From the NCBI RefSeq assembly GCF_000250875.1, contig NZ_JH605018.1, positions 3,714-41,055 of the forward strand: DNA of 37,342 nt, given 5' to 3'. This document shows positions 18,571-27,522 of the stretch, one piece after another. Made by a program: the position numbers and the translations under genes. Positions within the stretch are counted from its first letter, which is position 1. The number at the start of each line of letters is the position of its first letter. The notes below the pieces were generated by a model, which ran no database searches, was not told the origin of the DNA, and was given only the letters and a program-made list of their open reading frames with translations. Origin of the DNA: Sutterella parvirubra YIT 11816. GTDB lineage: Bacteria > Pseudomonadota > Gammaproteobacteria > Burkholderiales > Burkholderiaceae_F.

Positions 18571-19887
18571 ATGAATCGCGGCTTCTACACCATCATGGGC
18601 GCACAGTTCCTCTCCTCCCTAGCGGACAACGCCCTGCTCATCGCCGCGATCGCGCTTTTGACGAGCCTCCAGGCGCCCGACTGGATGACGCCGCTCCTGA
18701 AGCTCTTCTTCGTCGTGAGCTACGTCTGCCTCGCCGCCTGGGTCGGGATCTTCGCGGACAGCATGCCGAAGGGCCGCGTGATGTTCATCACGAACTTTCT
18801 GAAGTGCTGCGGGTGCCTTTTGATGCTCTTCGGTAGCCACCCGCTTTTGGCCTACGCGGTCGTGGGCGTCGGCGCCGCCGCGTACTCCCCCGCGAAGTAC
18901 GGGATCCTCACCGAACTCCTGCCGCCCGGCAAACTCGTCATCGCGAACGGTTGGATCGAAGGCCTCACCGTCGCGTCGATCATCCTGGGCGTGGTCCTGG
19001 GCGGCGTCTTCATCCGGCCGGACGTGGCGCAGCCGGTGCTGGACTTCTTCCATCTTCCCGCCGTCGGCCTCACCTCCTACGCCGAAGCCGCGATCTTCCT
19101 CATCGCCTTCGTCTACCTCTCGGCCTCCATCGTCAACCTCGCCATCCCCGACACCGGCGCCCGGTATGCGCGCGCCAAGTTCGACCCGGTCGACTCGATC
19201 AAGAATTTTACGGAGAGCTGCAAGCTCCTCTGGACGGACCGCCTCGGGCAGATTTCGCTCGCCGTCACGACGCTCTTTTGGGGCGCGGGTGCGGTGCTTC
19301 AGTTCCTGGTACTCAAGTGGTGCGAGGTGGCGCTCGGCATGAATTTGTCGGAGGGCGCCGTCATGCAGGCGGTCGTAAGCCTCGGGATCGCGCTGGGCGC
19401 CTTCCTCGCCGCCGCGAAGATTCCTCTGAAGCGCTCGCTCTCCGTTCTCCCGATGGGGATCTGCATGGGGCTTCTCGTCACCTGCACCGCCTACTTCTCG
19501 CGCGACGTCGCGCCCGCGGGCGGGATCTCGATGTTCGGGGGCGAACTCTCCTGGGCGGCGATCATCGCCGGGATCGTCATGGTCCTGGTCGGCATCTGCG
19601 CCGGGCTCTTCGTCGTTCCGATGAACGCGCTCCTGCAACACCGCGGCCACGTCCTCATGAGCGCGGGGCGCTCGATCGCCGTGCAGAACTTCAATGAGAA
19701 CCTCTCGATTCTCGTCATGCTCGGCCTCTACGCACTTTTGATCAGGCTCGATCTCTCCGTGCAGGCTACGATGGTGACGTTCGGCGTCTTCGTGATGACG
19801 TCGATGCTCCTCGTCATCCTCAAGCACCGCCGCAATCAGGCCGAGTACGACAGCACGCACCTGATCGGCGAAGCGAAGCGCCACTAA
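18571..19887 (+). CDS. lplT: Lysophospholipid transporter LplT (MFS family)
   Basis: A 438-residue inner-membrane flippase-like transporter that brings lysophospholipids back into the cell for re-acylation. It has about 12 hydrophobic helices. The family signatures FLSSLADNALLIAA and AAYSPAKYGILTELLP are clear. In E. coli lplT is paired with aas; here no acyltransferase follows, as a LysE-type exporter comes 61 bases later. It is divergent from alr. Confidence 0.9.
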   Translation: MNRGFYTIMGAQFLSSLADNALLIAAIALLTSLQAPDWMTPLLKLFFVVSYVCLAAWVGIFADSMPKGRVMFITNFLKCCGCLLMLFGSHPLLAYAVVGVGAAAYSPAKYGILTELLPPGKLVIANGWIEGLTVASIILGVVLGGVFIRPDVAQPVLDFFHLPAVGLTSYAEAAIFLIAFVYLSASIVNLAIPDTGARYARAKFDPVDSIKNFTESCKLLWTDRLGQISLAVTTLFWGAGAVLQFLVLKWCEVALGMNLSEGAVMQAVVSLGIALGAFLAAAKIPLKRSLSVLPMGICMGLLVTCTAYFSRDVAPAGGISMFGGELSWAAIIAGIVMVLVGICAGLFVVPMNALLQHRGHVLMSAGRSIAVQNFNENLSILVMLGLYALLIRLDLSVQATMVTFGVFVMTSMLLVILKHRRNQAEYDSTHLIGEAKRH

Positions 19888-19915
19888 GACGCACCGGATT
19901 CGTCCGTCAATCGAG

Positions 19916-19948
19916 ATCGGGGAGCGCTTCCTTGGAGCCCTCCCCGAT
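19916..19948 (+). promoter_or_regulatory. Stem-loop abutting the start codon of the LysE-family gene
   Basis: ATCGGGGA (19916-19923) and TCCCCGAT (19941-19948) form a perfect 8-bp stem whose last base is immediately before the ATG. The Shine-Dalgarno-like GGAG sequences lie in the left arm and the loop (TTGGAG). Such a structure could gate translation. Confidence 0.45.
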
Positions 19949-20611
19949 ATGCATTCCCTCTTGGCAAGCCTCGTCGTCGTTCAGCTCATCGCGCTGATGA
20001 TGCCGGGGCCCGACTTCTTCTTCGTGACGCGCACGGCCGTGAGCCAGTCGCGCGGCAAGGCCATTCTGGGCGTACTCGGCATCACCGTCGGCTGCGGCGT
20101 GTGGGCCGGGCTCTCGATGGTGGGGCTTCACATCCTTTTCGAGACCGCCGGGTGGCTTCGCGGCATCGTGACGGGCCTGGGCGGCGCGTACCTCCTCTGG
20201 ATGGGCGCGAACCTCCTTCTTTCCGTCTGGAAGAGCCGCCGCGCGGCGGCGCATCTCACCGCGGCCGCCGAAACGGCAGAGCCCGAACTTCAGACCGAGG
20301 GCGACATGCGCCACCCCTTCCTCTTCGGGCTCTTCACCAACCTCTCAAACGCCAAGGCGATCATCTACTTCGGAAGCGTCTTCACGACCTTTGCGGCCGC
20401 CGACCTGGGGTTGGCGGGAAAGCTCGCCGTCCTCGGGATCGTGCTTCTTGAAACCTTCCTTTGGTTCGGGTTCGTCGCGCTCGTCTTCGGGCTTCCGCAG
20501 ATGAGGCGCGGCTACCAACGCATGTCCCGCGTGATCGACGCCGCCGCGGGCGTCATCTTCGCGGGGTTCGGGGCAGCGCTCTTGGTCGAAGCCGTCCGGC
20601 TCGGCATTTGA
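19949..20611 (+). CDS. LysE/RhtB-family amino acid exporter
   Basis: A 220-residue inner-membrane protein of the LysE superfamily, which exports amino acids such as lysine, threonine or homoserine lactone. The family signature PGPDFFFVTRTA is at about residues 22-33. It has five or six hydrophobic helices, including GGAYLLWMGANLL and the usual later segment FLFGLFTNLSNAKAIIYFGSVF. Substrate cannot be read from sequence. It is 61 bases after lplT on the same strand and convergent with sbcC. Confidence 0.9.
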   Translation: MHSLLASLVVVQLIALMMPGPDFFFVTRTAVSQSRGKAILGVLGITVGCGVWAGLSMVGLHILFETAGWLRGIVTGLGGAYLLWMGANLLLSVWKSRRAAAHLTAAAETAEPELQTEGDMRHPFLFGLFTNLSNAKAIIYFGSVFTTFAAADLGLAGKLAVLGIVLLETFLWFGFVALVFGLPQMRRGYQRMSRVIDAAAGVIFAGFGAALLVEAVRLGI

Positions 20612-20667
20612 CGGGAGCCGACGGGATCCATGAAGGACCCCGTCAGCACACCGATCCTTCTTTCCGA

Positions 20668-23600
20668 TCAGTCCTCCCTGGAGACGCCCGGGCCTTCGAG
20701 CGTGCTCAGCCCCGTGCGGCCCTGCGGGCGCACGGTGATGCGGGCCGACAGGCGCTCCCGCACGGCGGGGACGTGGCTGATGAGGCCGATCAGCTTCCGC
20801 GAGCGCTGCTGAAGGACTTCGAGCGCGTTCAAGACGTGTTCGAGCGACGCCGCGTCCAAGGTCCCGAAGCCTTCGTCCAAGAAGAGCGTGTCGACGCGCA
20901 TGCCGCCCGCACTCACTTCAGAGAGCGCCAGCGCCAACGCGAGACTCACGAAGAACGTCTCCCCGCCCGAGAGGTTCGCGCTCGTGCGCTCGATCCCGGC
21001 CATGTCGCGGTCGATGACGGAAACTTCCATCCCGTCGATGCCGCCCGCCTTCAGGCGGTAGCGGCTCGACATCCCGGCGAGGACGTCGTTCGCGTGCCCG
21101 AGGAGCACCCGGAAGGTGAGCTTCTGGGCTTCGCGCGAGAAGGCCTGCCCGTTGCGGCTCCCGATCAGGGCGTTCAACGCGCTCCACTCGTTCCAGAGCT
21201 TGGTGAGGCGCGCGAGCTCTTCTTGGAGTTCCGCCGAGCGTTCGCGGTTTTTGCGGTCGGCCTCCAAGCGCTCCTGCAGGGCGCCCAATTCGCGCTCGGC
21301 TTCGGCGTGCGCGTCCTGCGCGGCCTTCAACCTCGCATCCAGAACGGCCTTCTCTTCGGTCGTCAACGGCTCGGCTTCCAGCGTTTGGAGTTCCGCCGCC
21401 GCGTGCCGGTGCTCTTCCGCCGCACGGAGCGACTCGTCCTGATGCCGCCGGATCGTCTGCGCGAGTCCGCCGCGCTCGGCTTCCGACAACGCCGCCGCAC
21501 GCGCTTCCGTCTCGTCCGCAAAGTTCTTCTCACCCAACACTTGGGCGAGCTTCGCTTCGGCCACCTTGAAAGCATCCGTTTCGGCGGCGATCGAGGCGGC
21601 CAAGGTCTTCCGCTCGGCGGTGAGCGCCGCCTGACGGCGCTCGTTCTCCGCCAACGCCTTTCCGGCGGCGTCGAGCGCGTCCTTGGCGGTCCGGAGCGCC
21701 GCCGTGAGCTTCGCCTCCTCCTTCGCCGGATCCGTGTCGCCCCAGCGCTCGGCGCGGTAGGCGAGGGCTTGCGCGCGGGCTTCTTCGGTCCTCCCGGCCT
21801 CGGCTTCGAGCCCCGCGATCGGGGCGCGGATGACGTCGAGCTTTTCGGCCTGCGCCTTCTCGACCGCTTCGGCGTCCGTCATGCGCTTTTGGTCGGCTTC
21901 CCATGCCGCCTTCGCGGCCTGGGCGGCGGCCAACCGCGCCTTGAGGGCGGCCAAGGCCGAAACGCCGGCCGCGACGCCATCGTCGAACCCCAACGTGCGG
22001 AGCGCCCGTTCGGCGTCTTCACGCTGGGCTTGAGCGGCGTCCCACGCGCGCTTCGCGTTGGCTTCCGATTCCGCGGCAAGCGTCGCCGCCTGCTCGGCGC
22101 GCAGAAGCTTTTCCTCCGCGCGGTTCGCAGCCGTCTGGGACGCTTCACGCGCGTCCCTCGCCGCGCGCCACTGCGCCTCCGCTTCGTCGACCGTCTTCGA
22201 CCAGGCACCCACCGCCGCGATCTCTTCTTCGAGCGCCCGGGCGTCCTCCGCCGTCAGCTTGGCGGTGATTTCAGGCCAGGTCGACGCCAACGCGTCGAAG
22301 CGCTTCTTCGCCGTCCCGCCGATCTCCTGCGCCCAGTGCAGGAGCCGTTCGTTCTTCTCGGTCTGAGCCTCCCGGTAGGCGTTCCGCGCCGAGGCGAGCG
22401 TCTCCAAGACCGTCACCGCGTGCCGCGCGTCCGCCGCGCGTTCCGCGGCGTTGCGCATCCTCACGAGCGCCCCTTCGAGCCCCATCCCGGCCGAGGCCGC
22501 CTCCCACGCCTTCTTCGCCTCCGTCTCGCGGGCGGTCTTCTGCGTGAGATCGGCCTGCGCGGCCTTCGCCGCCGCGACGAGCGTCTTCCACTCTCCCGCA
22601 GTGCGCGCCTTGGCGTCTTCAGCTCCCGCGAACGCCTTCTTCGCGTCGGCCTCCGTCTTCTGGAGCGCCAACGCGCGTTCGATTTCGCGCTCCAACACCG
22701 GAAGGCGCGCTTCCAAAGCAAGATCGGGCGCGGTCTTCTCCGCCGCTGCCTTCTTTTGGGCGAGCGCCTGCGCAAGCTCCGCCTTCGCGGCTGCGATCTT
22801 TTGGGCGCGCAGTTCTTCCTTCGTCAGAAGCGCCTTCTGTTCGTCCCGGCGCTTCGCGGCTTCGCGGGCGTCCTTGGCGAGGTTCGCCGCCTTCAAGTCC
22901 GCCTCACGCATCGCGCGGGCTTCGGGCCGGAAGGCTTCCTCCATCGTGCGGGCCTTTTCTTCCTCAGACTTGGCCTTGTCCGACGCGGCCTTCGCACGGG
23001 CGAGTTCGCCCTCCGGGGCTTCCAACGCCGTGAGCGCGGCGGCCGCCCGGCGGTCGTCCGCCTGGAATTTCTCGAGTCGGCGCACCACGTCGGCCTTCGC
23101 CTCCGCGGCGCGTACGGGCTCGACCGCGGCTTCCGCGCGGGCGAGTTTCTCCCCGAGCGCCGTCACCGCGGCCTCCTCGGCCTTGACGCGCGCGACGGCG
23201 GCGTCCGCCGCAGAAAGGCGCGTCTTCGCCTTCTCCAAGTTCCCGAGCCAGGTGATCGCGGCCTCGGTCGCCGTGCGGGTCTTCTCGGCCCCCACCGAGC
23301 GCTTTCGGGCGTCCTTCACGTCCGCTTCCGCCTTCAGGCGTTCGTCCTCCGGCATCACGCGGAGCTCTTCCAAGGCCGTGCGCCGTGTGCACACGTCGGC
23401 TTCGGCCTGGGTCGTGCGCTCGTAGATCTTCTGACTCACGAGCGTGTAGACGTCCGCCCCGGTGATCTGCTCCAGAAGGTCCGCGCGCTCCTTGGGCGCC
23501 GCGCGCAGAAACGCCGCAAAGGCCCCCTGCGCCAGGAGCATCGAGCGGGAGAAGGTCTCAAAGTTCATCCCGATCAGCGCCTCGACCGTTTCCTGCCAAC

Positions 23601-24012
23601 GCTTCACCTGCTCGGCGATAACTTCGACCACCGCCGCGTCGGGCTCGGGGCCCGAGACCTGCGCGAGAAGCACCCGGGCGGGCTGGAGCGTCCCGGACTT
23701 CGCGGCCTTGTGGCGGGACCACTGCGAGACGTACCACCTGCCCTTTTCTTCGAAGATCACCTTGGCGGAGGCGACCCCGCGGTTCTTCGTCATCGCGGGG
23801 CACGCCTCCTGGGTGGCGTTCAGACCCCGCGTGCGCGGGGTCGTCCCGAAAAGCGCGAGGCTCACGGCGTCGAGGATCGAGGATTTGCCCGAGCCCGTCG
23901 GCCCCGTGATCGCAAACATCCCGGAGCGCGCGAACGCCTCGTCCGTGAAGTCGATCACCCAGTGGCCGGCCAAGGAGTTGATGTTCTGGAATTCAAGTCG
24001 GATGAGACGCAT
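20668..24012 (-). CDS. sbcC: Exonuclease subunit SbcC (Rad50-type ATPase), no zinc hook
   Basis: ATPase subunit of the SbcCD (Mre11-Rad50) nuclease, which opens hairpins and processes blocked DNA ends. It has 1114 residues. Walker A GPTGSGKS is at 37-44, the Q-loop near 162 (LLAQGAFAAFL), the ABC signature LSGGE at 1014-1018, Walker B TLFLDEGFG near 1042-1050 and the switch His in ISHVP. Between them lies a very long Ala/Glu/Lys-rich coiled coil. The whole protein has only two Cys (71 and 208), so the CxxC zinc hook usual at the coiled-coil apex is absent. The start is 4 bases after the sbcD stop, so the pair is a tight operon. Confidence 0.93.
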   Translation of the reverse strand: MRLIRLEFQNINSLAGHWVIDFTDEAFARSGMFAITGPTGSGKSSILDAVSLALFGTTPRTRGLNATQEACPAMTKNRGVASAKVIFEEKGRWYVSQWSRHKAAKSGTLQPARVLLAQVSGPEPDAAVVEVIAEQVKRWQETVEALIGMNFETFSRSMLLAQGAFAAFLRAAPKERADLLEQITGADVYTLVSQKIYERTTQAEADVCTRRTALEELRVMPEDERLKAEADVKDARKRSVGAEKTRTATEAAITWLGNLEKAKTRLSAADAAVARVKAEEAAVTALGEKLARAEAAVEPVRAAEAKADVVRRLEKFQADDRRAAAALTALEAPEGELARAKAASDKAKSEEEKARTMEEAFRPEARAMREADLKAANLAKDAREAAKRRDEQKALLTKEELRAQKIAAAKAELAQALAQKKAAAEKTAPDLALEARLPVLEREIERALALQKTEADAKKAFAGAEDAKARTAGEWKTLVAAAKAAQADLTQKTARETEAKKAWEAASAGMGLEGALVRMRNAAERAADARHAVTVLETLASARNAYREAQTEKNERLLHWAQEIGGTAKKRFDALASTWPEITAKLTAEDARALEEEIAAVGAWSKTVDEAEAQWRAARDAREASQTAANRAEEKLLRAEQAATLAAESEANAKRAWDAAQAQREDAERALRTLGFDDGVAAGVSALAALKARLAAAQAAKAAWEADQKRMTDAEAVEKAQAEKLDVIRAPIAGLEAEAGRTEEARAQALAYRAERWGDTDPAKEEAKLTAALRTAKDALDAAGKALAENERRQAALTAERKTLAASIAAETDAFKVAEAKLAQVLGEKNFADETEARAAALSEAERGGLAQTIRRHQDESLRAAEEHRHAAAELQTLEAEPLTTEEKAVLDARLKAAQDAHAEAERELGALQERLEADRKNRERSAELQEELARLTKLWNEWSALNALIGSRNGQAFSREAQKLTFRVLLGHANDVLAGMSSRYRLKAGGIDGMEVSVIDRDMAGIERTSANLSGGETFFVSLALALALSEVSAGGMRVDTLFLDEGFGTLDAASLEHVLNALEVLQQRSRKLIGLISHVPAVRERLSARITVRPQGRTGLSTLEGPGVSRED

Positions 24013-24016
24013 CGCT

Positions 24017-25384
24017 TCAGGCCTCCGCCGCGGGTTGGGGTTTTTCTTCTTCGGCGGAAGGCTGCTCTTTGCCTTCGTCGGCGTTCTTTTTGAGAAGCTT
24101 CGCGACTTCTTCGGCTTCCGCCTCGCGGTCCCGCTCGACCTCAAGGAGCGCTTCGGAAAAGCGCGCGAAGAGCGGCGCCCGCACGTCCTCCTCCACCCCT
24201 CGGGCGTCGAGCACGGTGCGGAAGACCTGCTCCGGCGTGATTTCTTCAAGGCTGATCCGTTCGGACTCTTCGACCTCCGCGGCGCGGCGCGCGGCGTCGC
24301 CCCCGAGACGGATGGGCCCCAGGAGCACCCCCGTCTGATCCGCCCGGCGCTGGAGCCGGTCGATCAACGCGGGTCCCGCCGGATCCGCGCCCGTGTAGAC
24401 GAGTTCCGCGACGGGCTTCATCGTCGTCACCGCCGCCTCGTCCTTGAGCGCATCGAGCGCATCGGTCAACGCATCCTCGTCGCCCGAGAGCGAAAGGATG
24501 CGGCGGGGCTGCGGCACCGGGACGGAGCGGATTTCCGCCGCGCCTTCCTCCGTGATGTCGATTTCGAGAATCCGGGGCTCTTCGTTCCGGTCCGCGAAGC
24601 GCAGCGTCAGGGGCGCGCCCGAATACCAGGCGGGCACCGACCCTCGGATCCGCTGCGCTTCGTGCACGTGTCCCAAGGCCGCGTAGGCCCAGCCGGGCCC
24701 GAAGGCGTCGAGCCCGATGTGCCGGAGCGACCCCACGTAGTGGCTCATCGCCTCCGAGACGGCCTTGTCGGCGGAACCTTCGCCCGTCACGAACAAATGC
24801 CCCATCGCGATCCGGGGCACGGCCGCCGCGGCCGCGTCGTCCAAGCCTTCAGCTTGGAGGAGATGGTCGATCTGCGCCGCCACCCGGTCGTAGTGCCGAC
24901 GGACGCCCGCGCGCCAGTAGGCGGGGTCGTCCATGTCGAGCGCGGTCCCGGCGGGGAGCGTCACGTCGCCTTCCCTCAGGTACGGGACCGCGGCGACGGC
25001 GGCCAGAACCCGGCCGCCGCGCTTCACGAGCACGGCCTGATCTTCGGGGCCTTCGCCCGACACCACGCACCGGAAGCCTTCAAGAAGGCCGCGCGCGGCG
25101 CCGAGGAAGTAGGCGGAATCGTGGTTCCCCGCCGTGACGATCACTGCGGCGACGTCGGTTTCGGCGATCTTCCTCACGAAGTCGTAGTAGAGCTTCTGCG
25201 CGGCGTTCGAGGGCATCGAGGTGTTGAAGACGTCCCCCGCCACCAGGAGCACGTCGGGGCGGCGGGTCCTCACCTCATCGGTGAGCCATGCCAAAAACCG
25301 CTCGAAATCCTGCGTGCGGTCGACGCCGGCCAAGTCCCGTCCGAGGTGCCAGTCGGCGGTGTGAAGAATGCGAAGCTTCGGCAT
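24017..25384 (-). CDS. sbcD: Exonuclease subunit SbcD (Mre11-type nuclease)
   Basis: Mn-dependent nuclease partner of SbcC; 455 residues. All phosphodiesterase motifs are visible in order: HTADWHLGR (8-16), VAGDVFN, TAGNHDS, MGHLF and LGHVHEA. A C-terminal capping and Rad50-binding region follows, ending in a Glu/Lys/Pro-rich tail of about 40 residues. Upstream, 25385-25591 holds the reductase terminator and no clear promoter. Confidence 0.95.
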   Translation of the reverse strand: MPKLRILHTADWHLGRDLAGVDRTQDFERFLAWLTDEVRTRRPDVLLVAGDVFNTSMPSNAAQKLYYDFVRKIAETDVAAVIVTAGNHDSAYFLGAARGLLEGFRCVVSGEGPEDQAVLVKRGGRVLAAVAAVPYLREGDVTLPAGTALDMDDPAYWRAGVRRHYDRVAAQIDHLLQAEGLDDAAAAAVPRIAMGHLFVTGEGSADKAVSEAMSHYVGSLRHIGLDAFGPGWAYAALGHVHEAQRIRGSVPAWYSGAPLTLRFADRNEEPRILEIDITEEGAAEIRSVPVPQPRRILSLSGDEDALTDALDALKDEAAVTTMKPVAELVYTGADPAGPALIDRLQRRADQTGVLLGPIRLGGDAARRAAEVEESERISLEEITPEQVFRTVLDARGVEEDVRAPLFARFSEALLEVERDREAEAEEVAKLLKKNADEGKEQPSAEEEKPQPAAEA

Positions 25385-25543
25385 GCTGCGCGGTCTCCTT
25401 GGGTGTTCTTGTCGTTTCGTGTGTTCTTCTTCGGGGCGTCCATCGGCGCCCGCCCGAAGCCGGTGAAAAGAAGTCTAGCCGAGTGTCGGGGAGGACCATC
25501 CGGGATACCTTCCCGCGTCCCTTCAGGAGGCCCGAAACGAAGA

Positions 25544-25566
25544 AGGCGCCTCATTGCGAAGCGCCT
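25544..25566 (-). terminator. Likely terminator downstream of the flavoprotein reductase
   Basis: AGGCGC (25544-25549) and GCGCCT (25561-25566) form a 6-bp stem, followed on the minus strand by TCTTCGTTTC. It lies 26 bases after the reductase stop. The T-run is interrupted, so termination may be partial. Confidence 0.55.
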
Positions 25567-25591
25567 CCTCTTGGGTCGATGAATGCGGGGA

Positions 25592-27088
25592 TCAGTGCTT
25601 TTGTTCGTCCGCGGACGCCGCCTGAATCGCGGCCGTCGCGTGGAGCGCGTTCGCGAACGCCGCGGCGCTCTGCCCCGCGACGCGCCCGTAGACGACGGCG
25701 TCGGTCAACGCGGTGTCTTCGAGCCGCTGGCGCCCGTGCACCCCGCCCGTCACTTCGCCCGCGGCGTAGAGCCCGGGGATCGCCTTCCCCTTGGCGTTCA
25801 GCACCTCGGCGTCGCGGTTGATCGTGATCCCGCCCGTCGTCGTGTGAAGGGCGGGCCGCACGCGAAGCGCGTAGAGCGGCGACTTGGAGAGGTCCGAGAG
25901 GAAGGTCGCGCGCCCGAACGCATCCTGCCCGCGGGCGGCGCCGACGCGGTAGTCGGTCAAGGTCGCGCGCAGGTTCGCGGGCGGCACGTTGATGCGCTGC
26001 GCGAGATCCATCTCGTCGCGCCCGGTGATGACGCCTTCGTGCATGATGAGGCTTCGCATCTGGACGGCGGCGGCCGCCACCGTGCGGTCGGCGACCAACC
26101 AGGCGTAGCCCCCGGCCTTCCTGATCGCTTCGGTGATGTCCTGGGAGGTGCCCAATTCGTTCACGAAGCGGCGGCCCCGGCGGTCAACGAGAATCGCGCC
26201 TTCGAAGCGGATCGCTTCCGGGACGATGCGGCCGGTCAGCGGCACCGCGGTCGGGTGGTAGTGGATGGCGTCGAGGTCGACGAAGCCCGAACCCACCGCT
26301 TCGGCGAGGATGAGGCCGTCCCCCGTCGCCCCAGGCGTGTTGGTGCTCACCTGATTGGCGTCTTCGGGCATGAAGCGCTCCAGGAGATCCACCCCGGAGG
26401 CGAACCCCCCGGTGGCGATCACGACCGCCTTCGCGTCGACGTCCATTTCGCCCCCCGGCCCCACGGCCTTGAAGCCCGTGACGACGCCGTTCTTCATCGT
26501 GAGTTCGACGACGCGGCTGTCCATCTGGACGGGGATCCCGAGCATCTCGACGCGGCAGAGGAGCCCGTTGATGATCTCCGACCCGACGGTCGTGTCGGCG
26601 GCGGGCTGAAAGAGGCGGTATTCCTTCGTGCCGGGGACGGCGCGCACGCGCCCGAGATCAACCCCCATCCCGTGGAGCCAGTCGACCGCGGCCCCCGACT
26701 CCGCCACCATGCGGCGCACGAGTTCGGGATCGGCGCTCTTGCCGCCCATCTCAAGGATCTCGTTGTAGAAGACTTCGGGGTCGGCGTGAAGGCCCTGCTT
26801 CTCTTGGAGCTTGCTCCCGACGGCGGCGAGGTGCCCCGAGGCGCGCAGCGTGTTGCCGCCCACCATGGGCATCTTCTCGAAGATGATGACGCCCGCGCCC
26901 GCCTCCTTCGCGGCGATCGCGGCGGTGAGACCGGCGCTCCCCGCACCGATCACGGCGACGTCGACGTGATAGACCGCCCCGAAGACGCTCCCCGACCACG
27001 CCGCAACGGACGCGGCGGCGAGTCCCAGGAGAAGAGGAACGCGCCGCGCGGAGGCGGGGCTGCGGGAAACGTGTTTGGCGGTCGTCAT
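25592..27088 (-). CDS. Exported FAD-dependent reductase, fumarate/urocanate reductase flavoprotein family
   Basis: A 498-residue flavoprotein with an N-terminal signal peptide (RR then VPLLLGLAAASVAAW; Sec or possibly Tat), so it acts in the periplasm. The FAD-binding motif is VAVIGAGSAGLTAA (44-57), with ATGGFA near 225-230 and YAAGEVTGGVHG near 441-452. Compared with flavocytochrome c fumarate reductase, the substrate His residues are kept (His278 in HPT, His415) and so is Arg455. However, the proton-donating Arg in the NExTTRD segment is missing: the segment reads NELGTSQD (310-317). The loop NRLGGNA is changed to QRLEDTA. No heme or FMN-binding domain is fused, so an electron donor must be encoded elsewhere. 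The physiological acceptor is unknown. Confidence 0.85.
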   Translation of the reverse strand: MTTAKHVSRSPASARRVPLLLGLAAASVAAWSGSVFGAVYHVDVAVIGAGSAGLTAAIAAKEAGAGVIIFEKMPMVGGNTLRASGHLAAVGSKLQEKQGLHADPEVFYNEILEMGGKSADPELVRRMVAESGAAVDWLHGMGVDLGRVRAVPGTKEYRLFQPAADTTVGSEIINGLLCRVEMLGIPVQMDSRVVELTMKNGVVTGFKAVGPGGEMDVDAKAVVIATGGFASGVDLLERFMPEDANQVSTNTPGATGDGLILAEAVGSGFVDLDAIHYHPTAVPLTGRIVPEAIRFEGAILVDRRGRRFVNELGTSQDITEAIRKAGGYAWLVADRTVAAAAVQMRSLIMHEGVITGRDEMDLAQRINVPPANLRATLTDYRVGAARGQDAFGRATFLSDLSKSPLYALRVRPALHTTTGGITINRDAEVLNAKGKAIPGLYAAGEVTGGVHGRQRLEDTALTDAVVYGRVAGQSAAAFANALHATAAIQAASADEQKH

Positions 27089-27195
27089 GGCCTGGCAGAC
27101 GGTCTAGTCGGCATGCCGGAGGTCGCGGCGGGAGGGCGCTTCCGCGCTGCGGCAGGCGTGAAAATCACTTAAAGGGTAAACCCTGATAGCCGAAG

Positions 27196-27223
27196 ATTAT
27201 CAGAAACAACCGGAATCCAACAA
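27196..27223 (-). promoter_or_regulatory. Probable promoter of the flavoprotein reductase
   Basis: On the minus strand, TTGTTG (27218-27223), a 16-base spacer and GATAAT (27196-27201). It lies about 108 bases upstream of the reductase ATG and is overlapped by the inverted repeat CTGATA/TATCAG (27183-27103 region, arms 27183-27188 and 27198-27203). Confidence 0.5.
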
Positions 27224-27259
27224 GCCGAAAAACCGTTTTCTCCGGCGTTCCGAAAGTTT

Positions 27260-27271
27260 TTCACGCGTGAA
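27260..27271. promoter_or_regulatory. 12-bp perfect palindrome upstream of the reductase
   Basis: TTCACGCGTGAA is self-complementary over all 12 bases and lies about 40 bases upstream of the reductase -35. It has the form of a dimeric regulator site, but I do not recognise the regulator. Confidence 0.35.
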
Positions 27272-27385
27272 GATGCTCTCCCGTCTTGCCCCGGTCCCCG
27301 AGTACTCCTACCGATCGGGATACGAAAAACAGCGCTGCGGCGCGTGATCCGCCGTTGGAACGCCGACGACCGTCCCGACGTTATC

Positions 27386-27399
27386 TTGATGCAGATCAA
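27386..27399. promoter_or_regulatory. FNR-type binding site
   Basis: TTGAT-GCAG-ATCAA is a perfect match to the FNR consensus TTGAT-N4-ATCAA. FNR activates anaerobic respiration genes, and fdnGHI of E. coli is a known FNR target. The site is 370 bases before fdnG and 300 bases before the divergent reductase, so it could serve either. I do not see a good -10 at exactly class II spacing on the plus strand. Confidence 0.75.
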
Positions 27400-27415
27400 T
27401 AGGTATTCCTACCTA
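27400..27415. promoter_or_regulatory. 16-bp palindrome next to the FNR-type box
   Basis: TAGGTA-TTCC-TACCTA directly abuts the FNR-type box. The same AGGTA/TACCT half-sites recur in opposite arrangement at 27507-27522 (TACCT-N6-AGGTA). A further palindrome, TATTCC-N5-GGAATA, is at 27439-27455. These look like regulator sites. The arrangement is not the classic NarL 7-2-7 site. Confidence 0.4.
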
Positions 27416-27438
27416 GTTTTTGTCGTTTCACTTTCCGT

Positions 27439-27522
27439 TATTCCAAAAAGGAATAGCGGAACGGTTCGGAGGCCTCATGCGGGGCTTCACCATCCGCGAA
27501 AGGGCTTACCTTACCCGAGGTA
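27439..27522. promoter_or_regulatory. Further inverted repeats in the fdnG upstream region
   Basis: TATTCC-AAAAA-GGAATA (27439-27455) and TACCT-TACCCG-AGGTA (27507-27522) lie between the FNR-type box and fdnG. From 27523 to 27769 I see no further clear element apart from the AGGAGG ribosome site of fdnG. Confidence 0.35.

Noticed and set aside
20461..24093. A 1210-codon open frame opposite sbcC
   Set aside because: It is an Arg/Leu-rich shadow of the Ala/Glu/Lys-rich SbcC coiled coil and has no ribosome site or domain.
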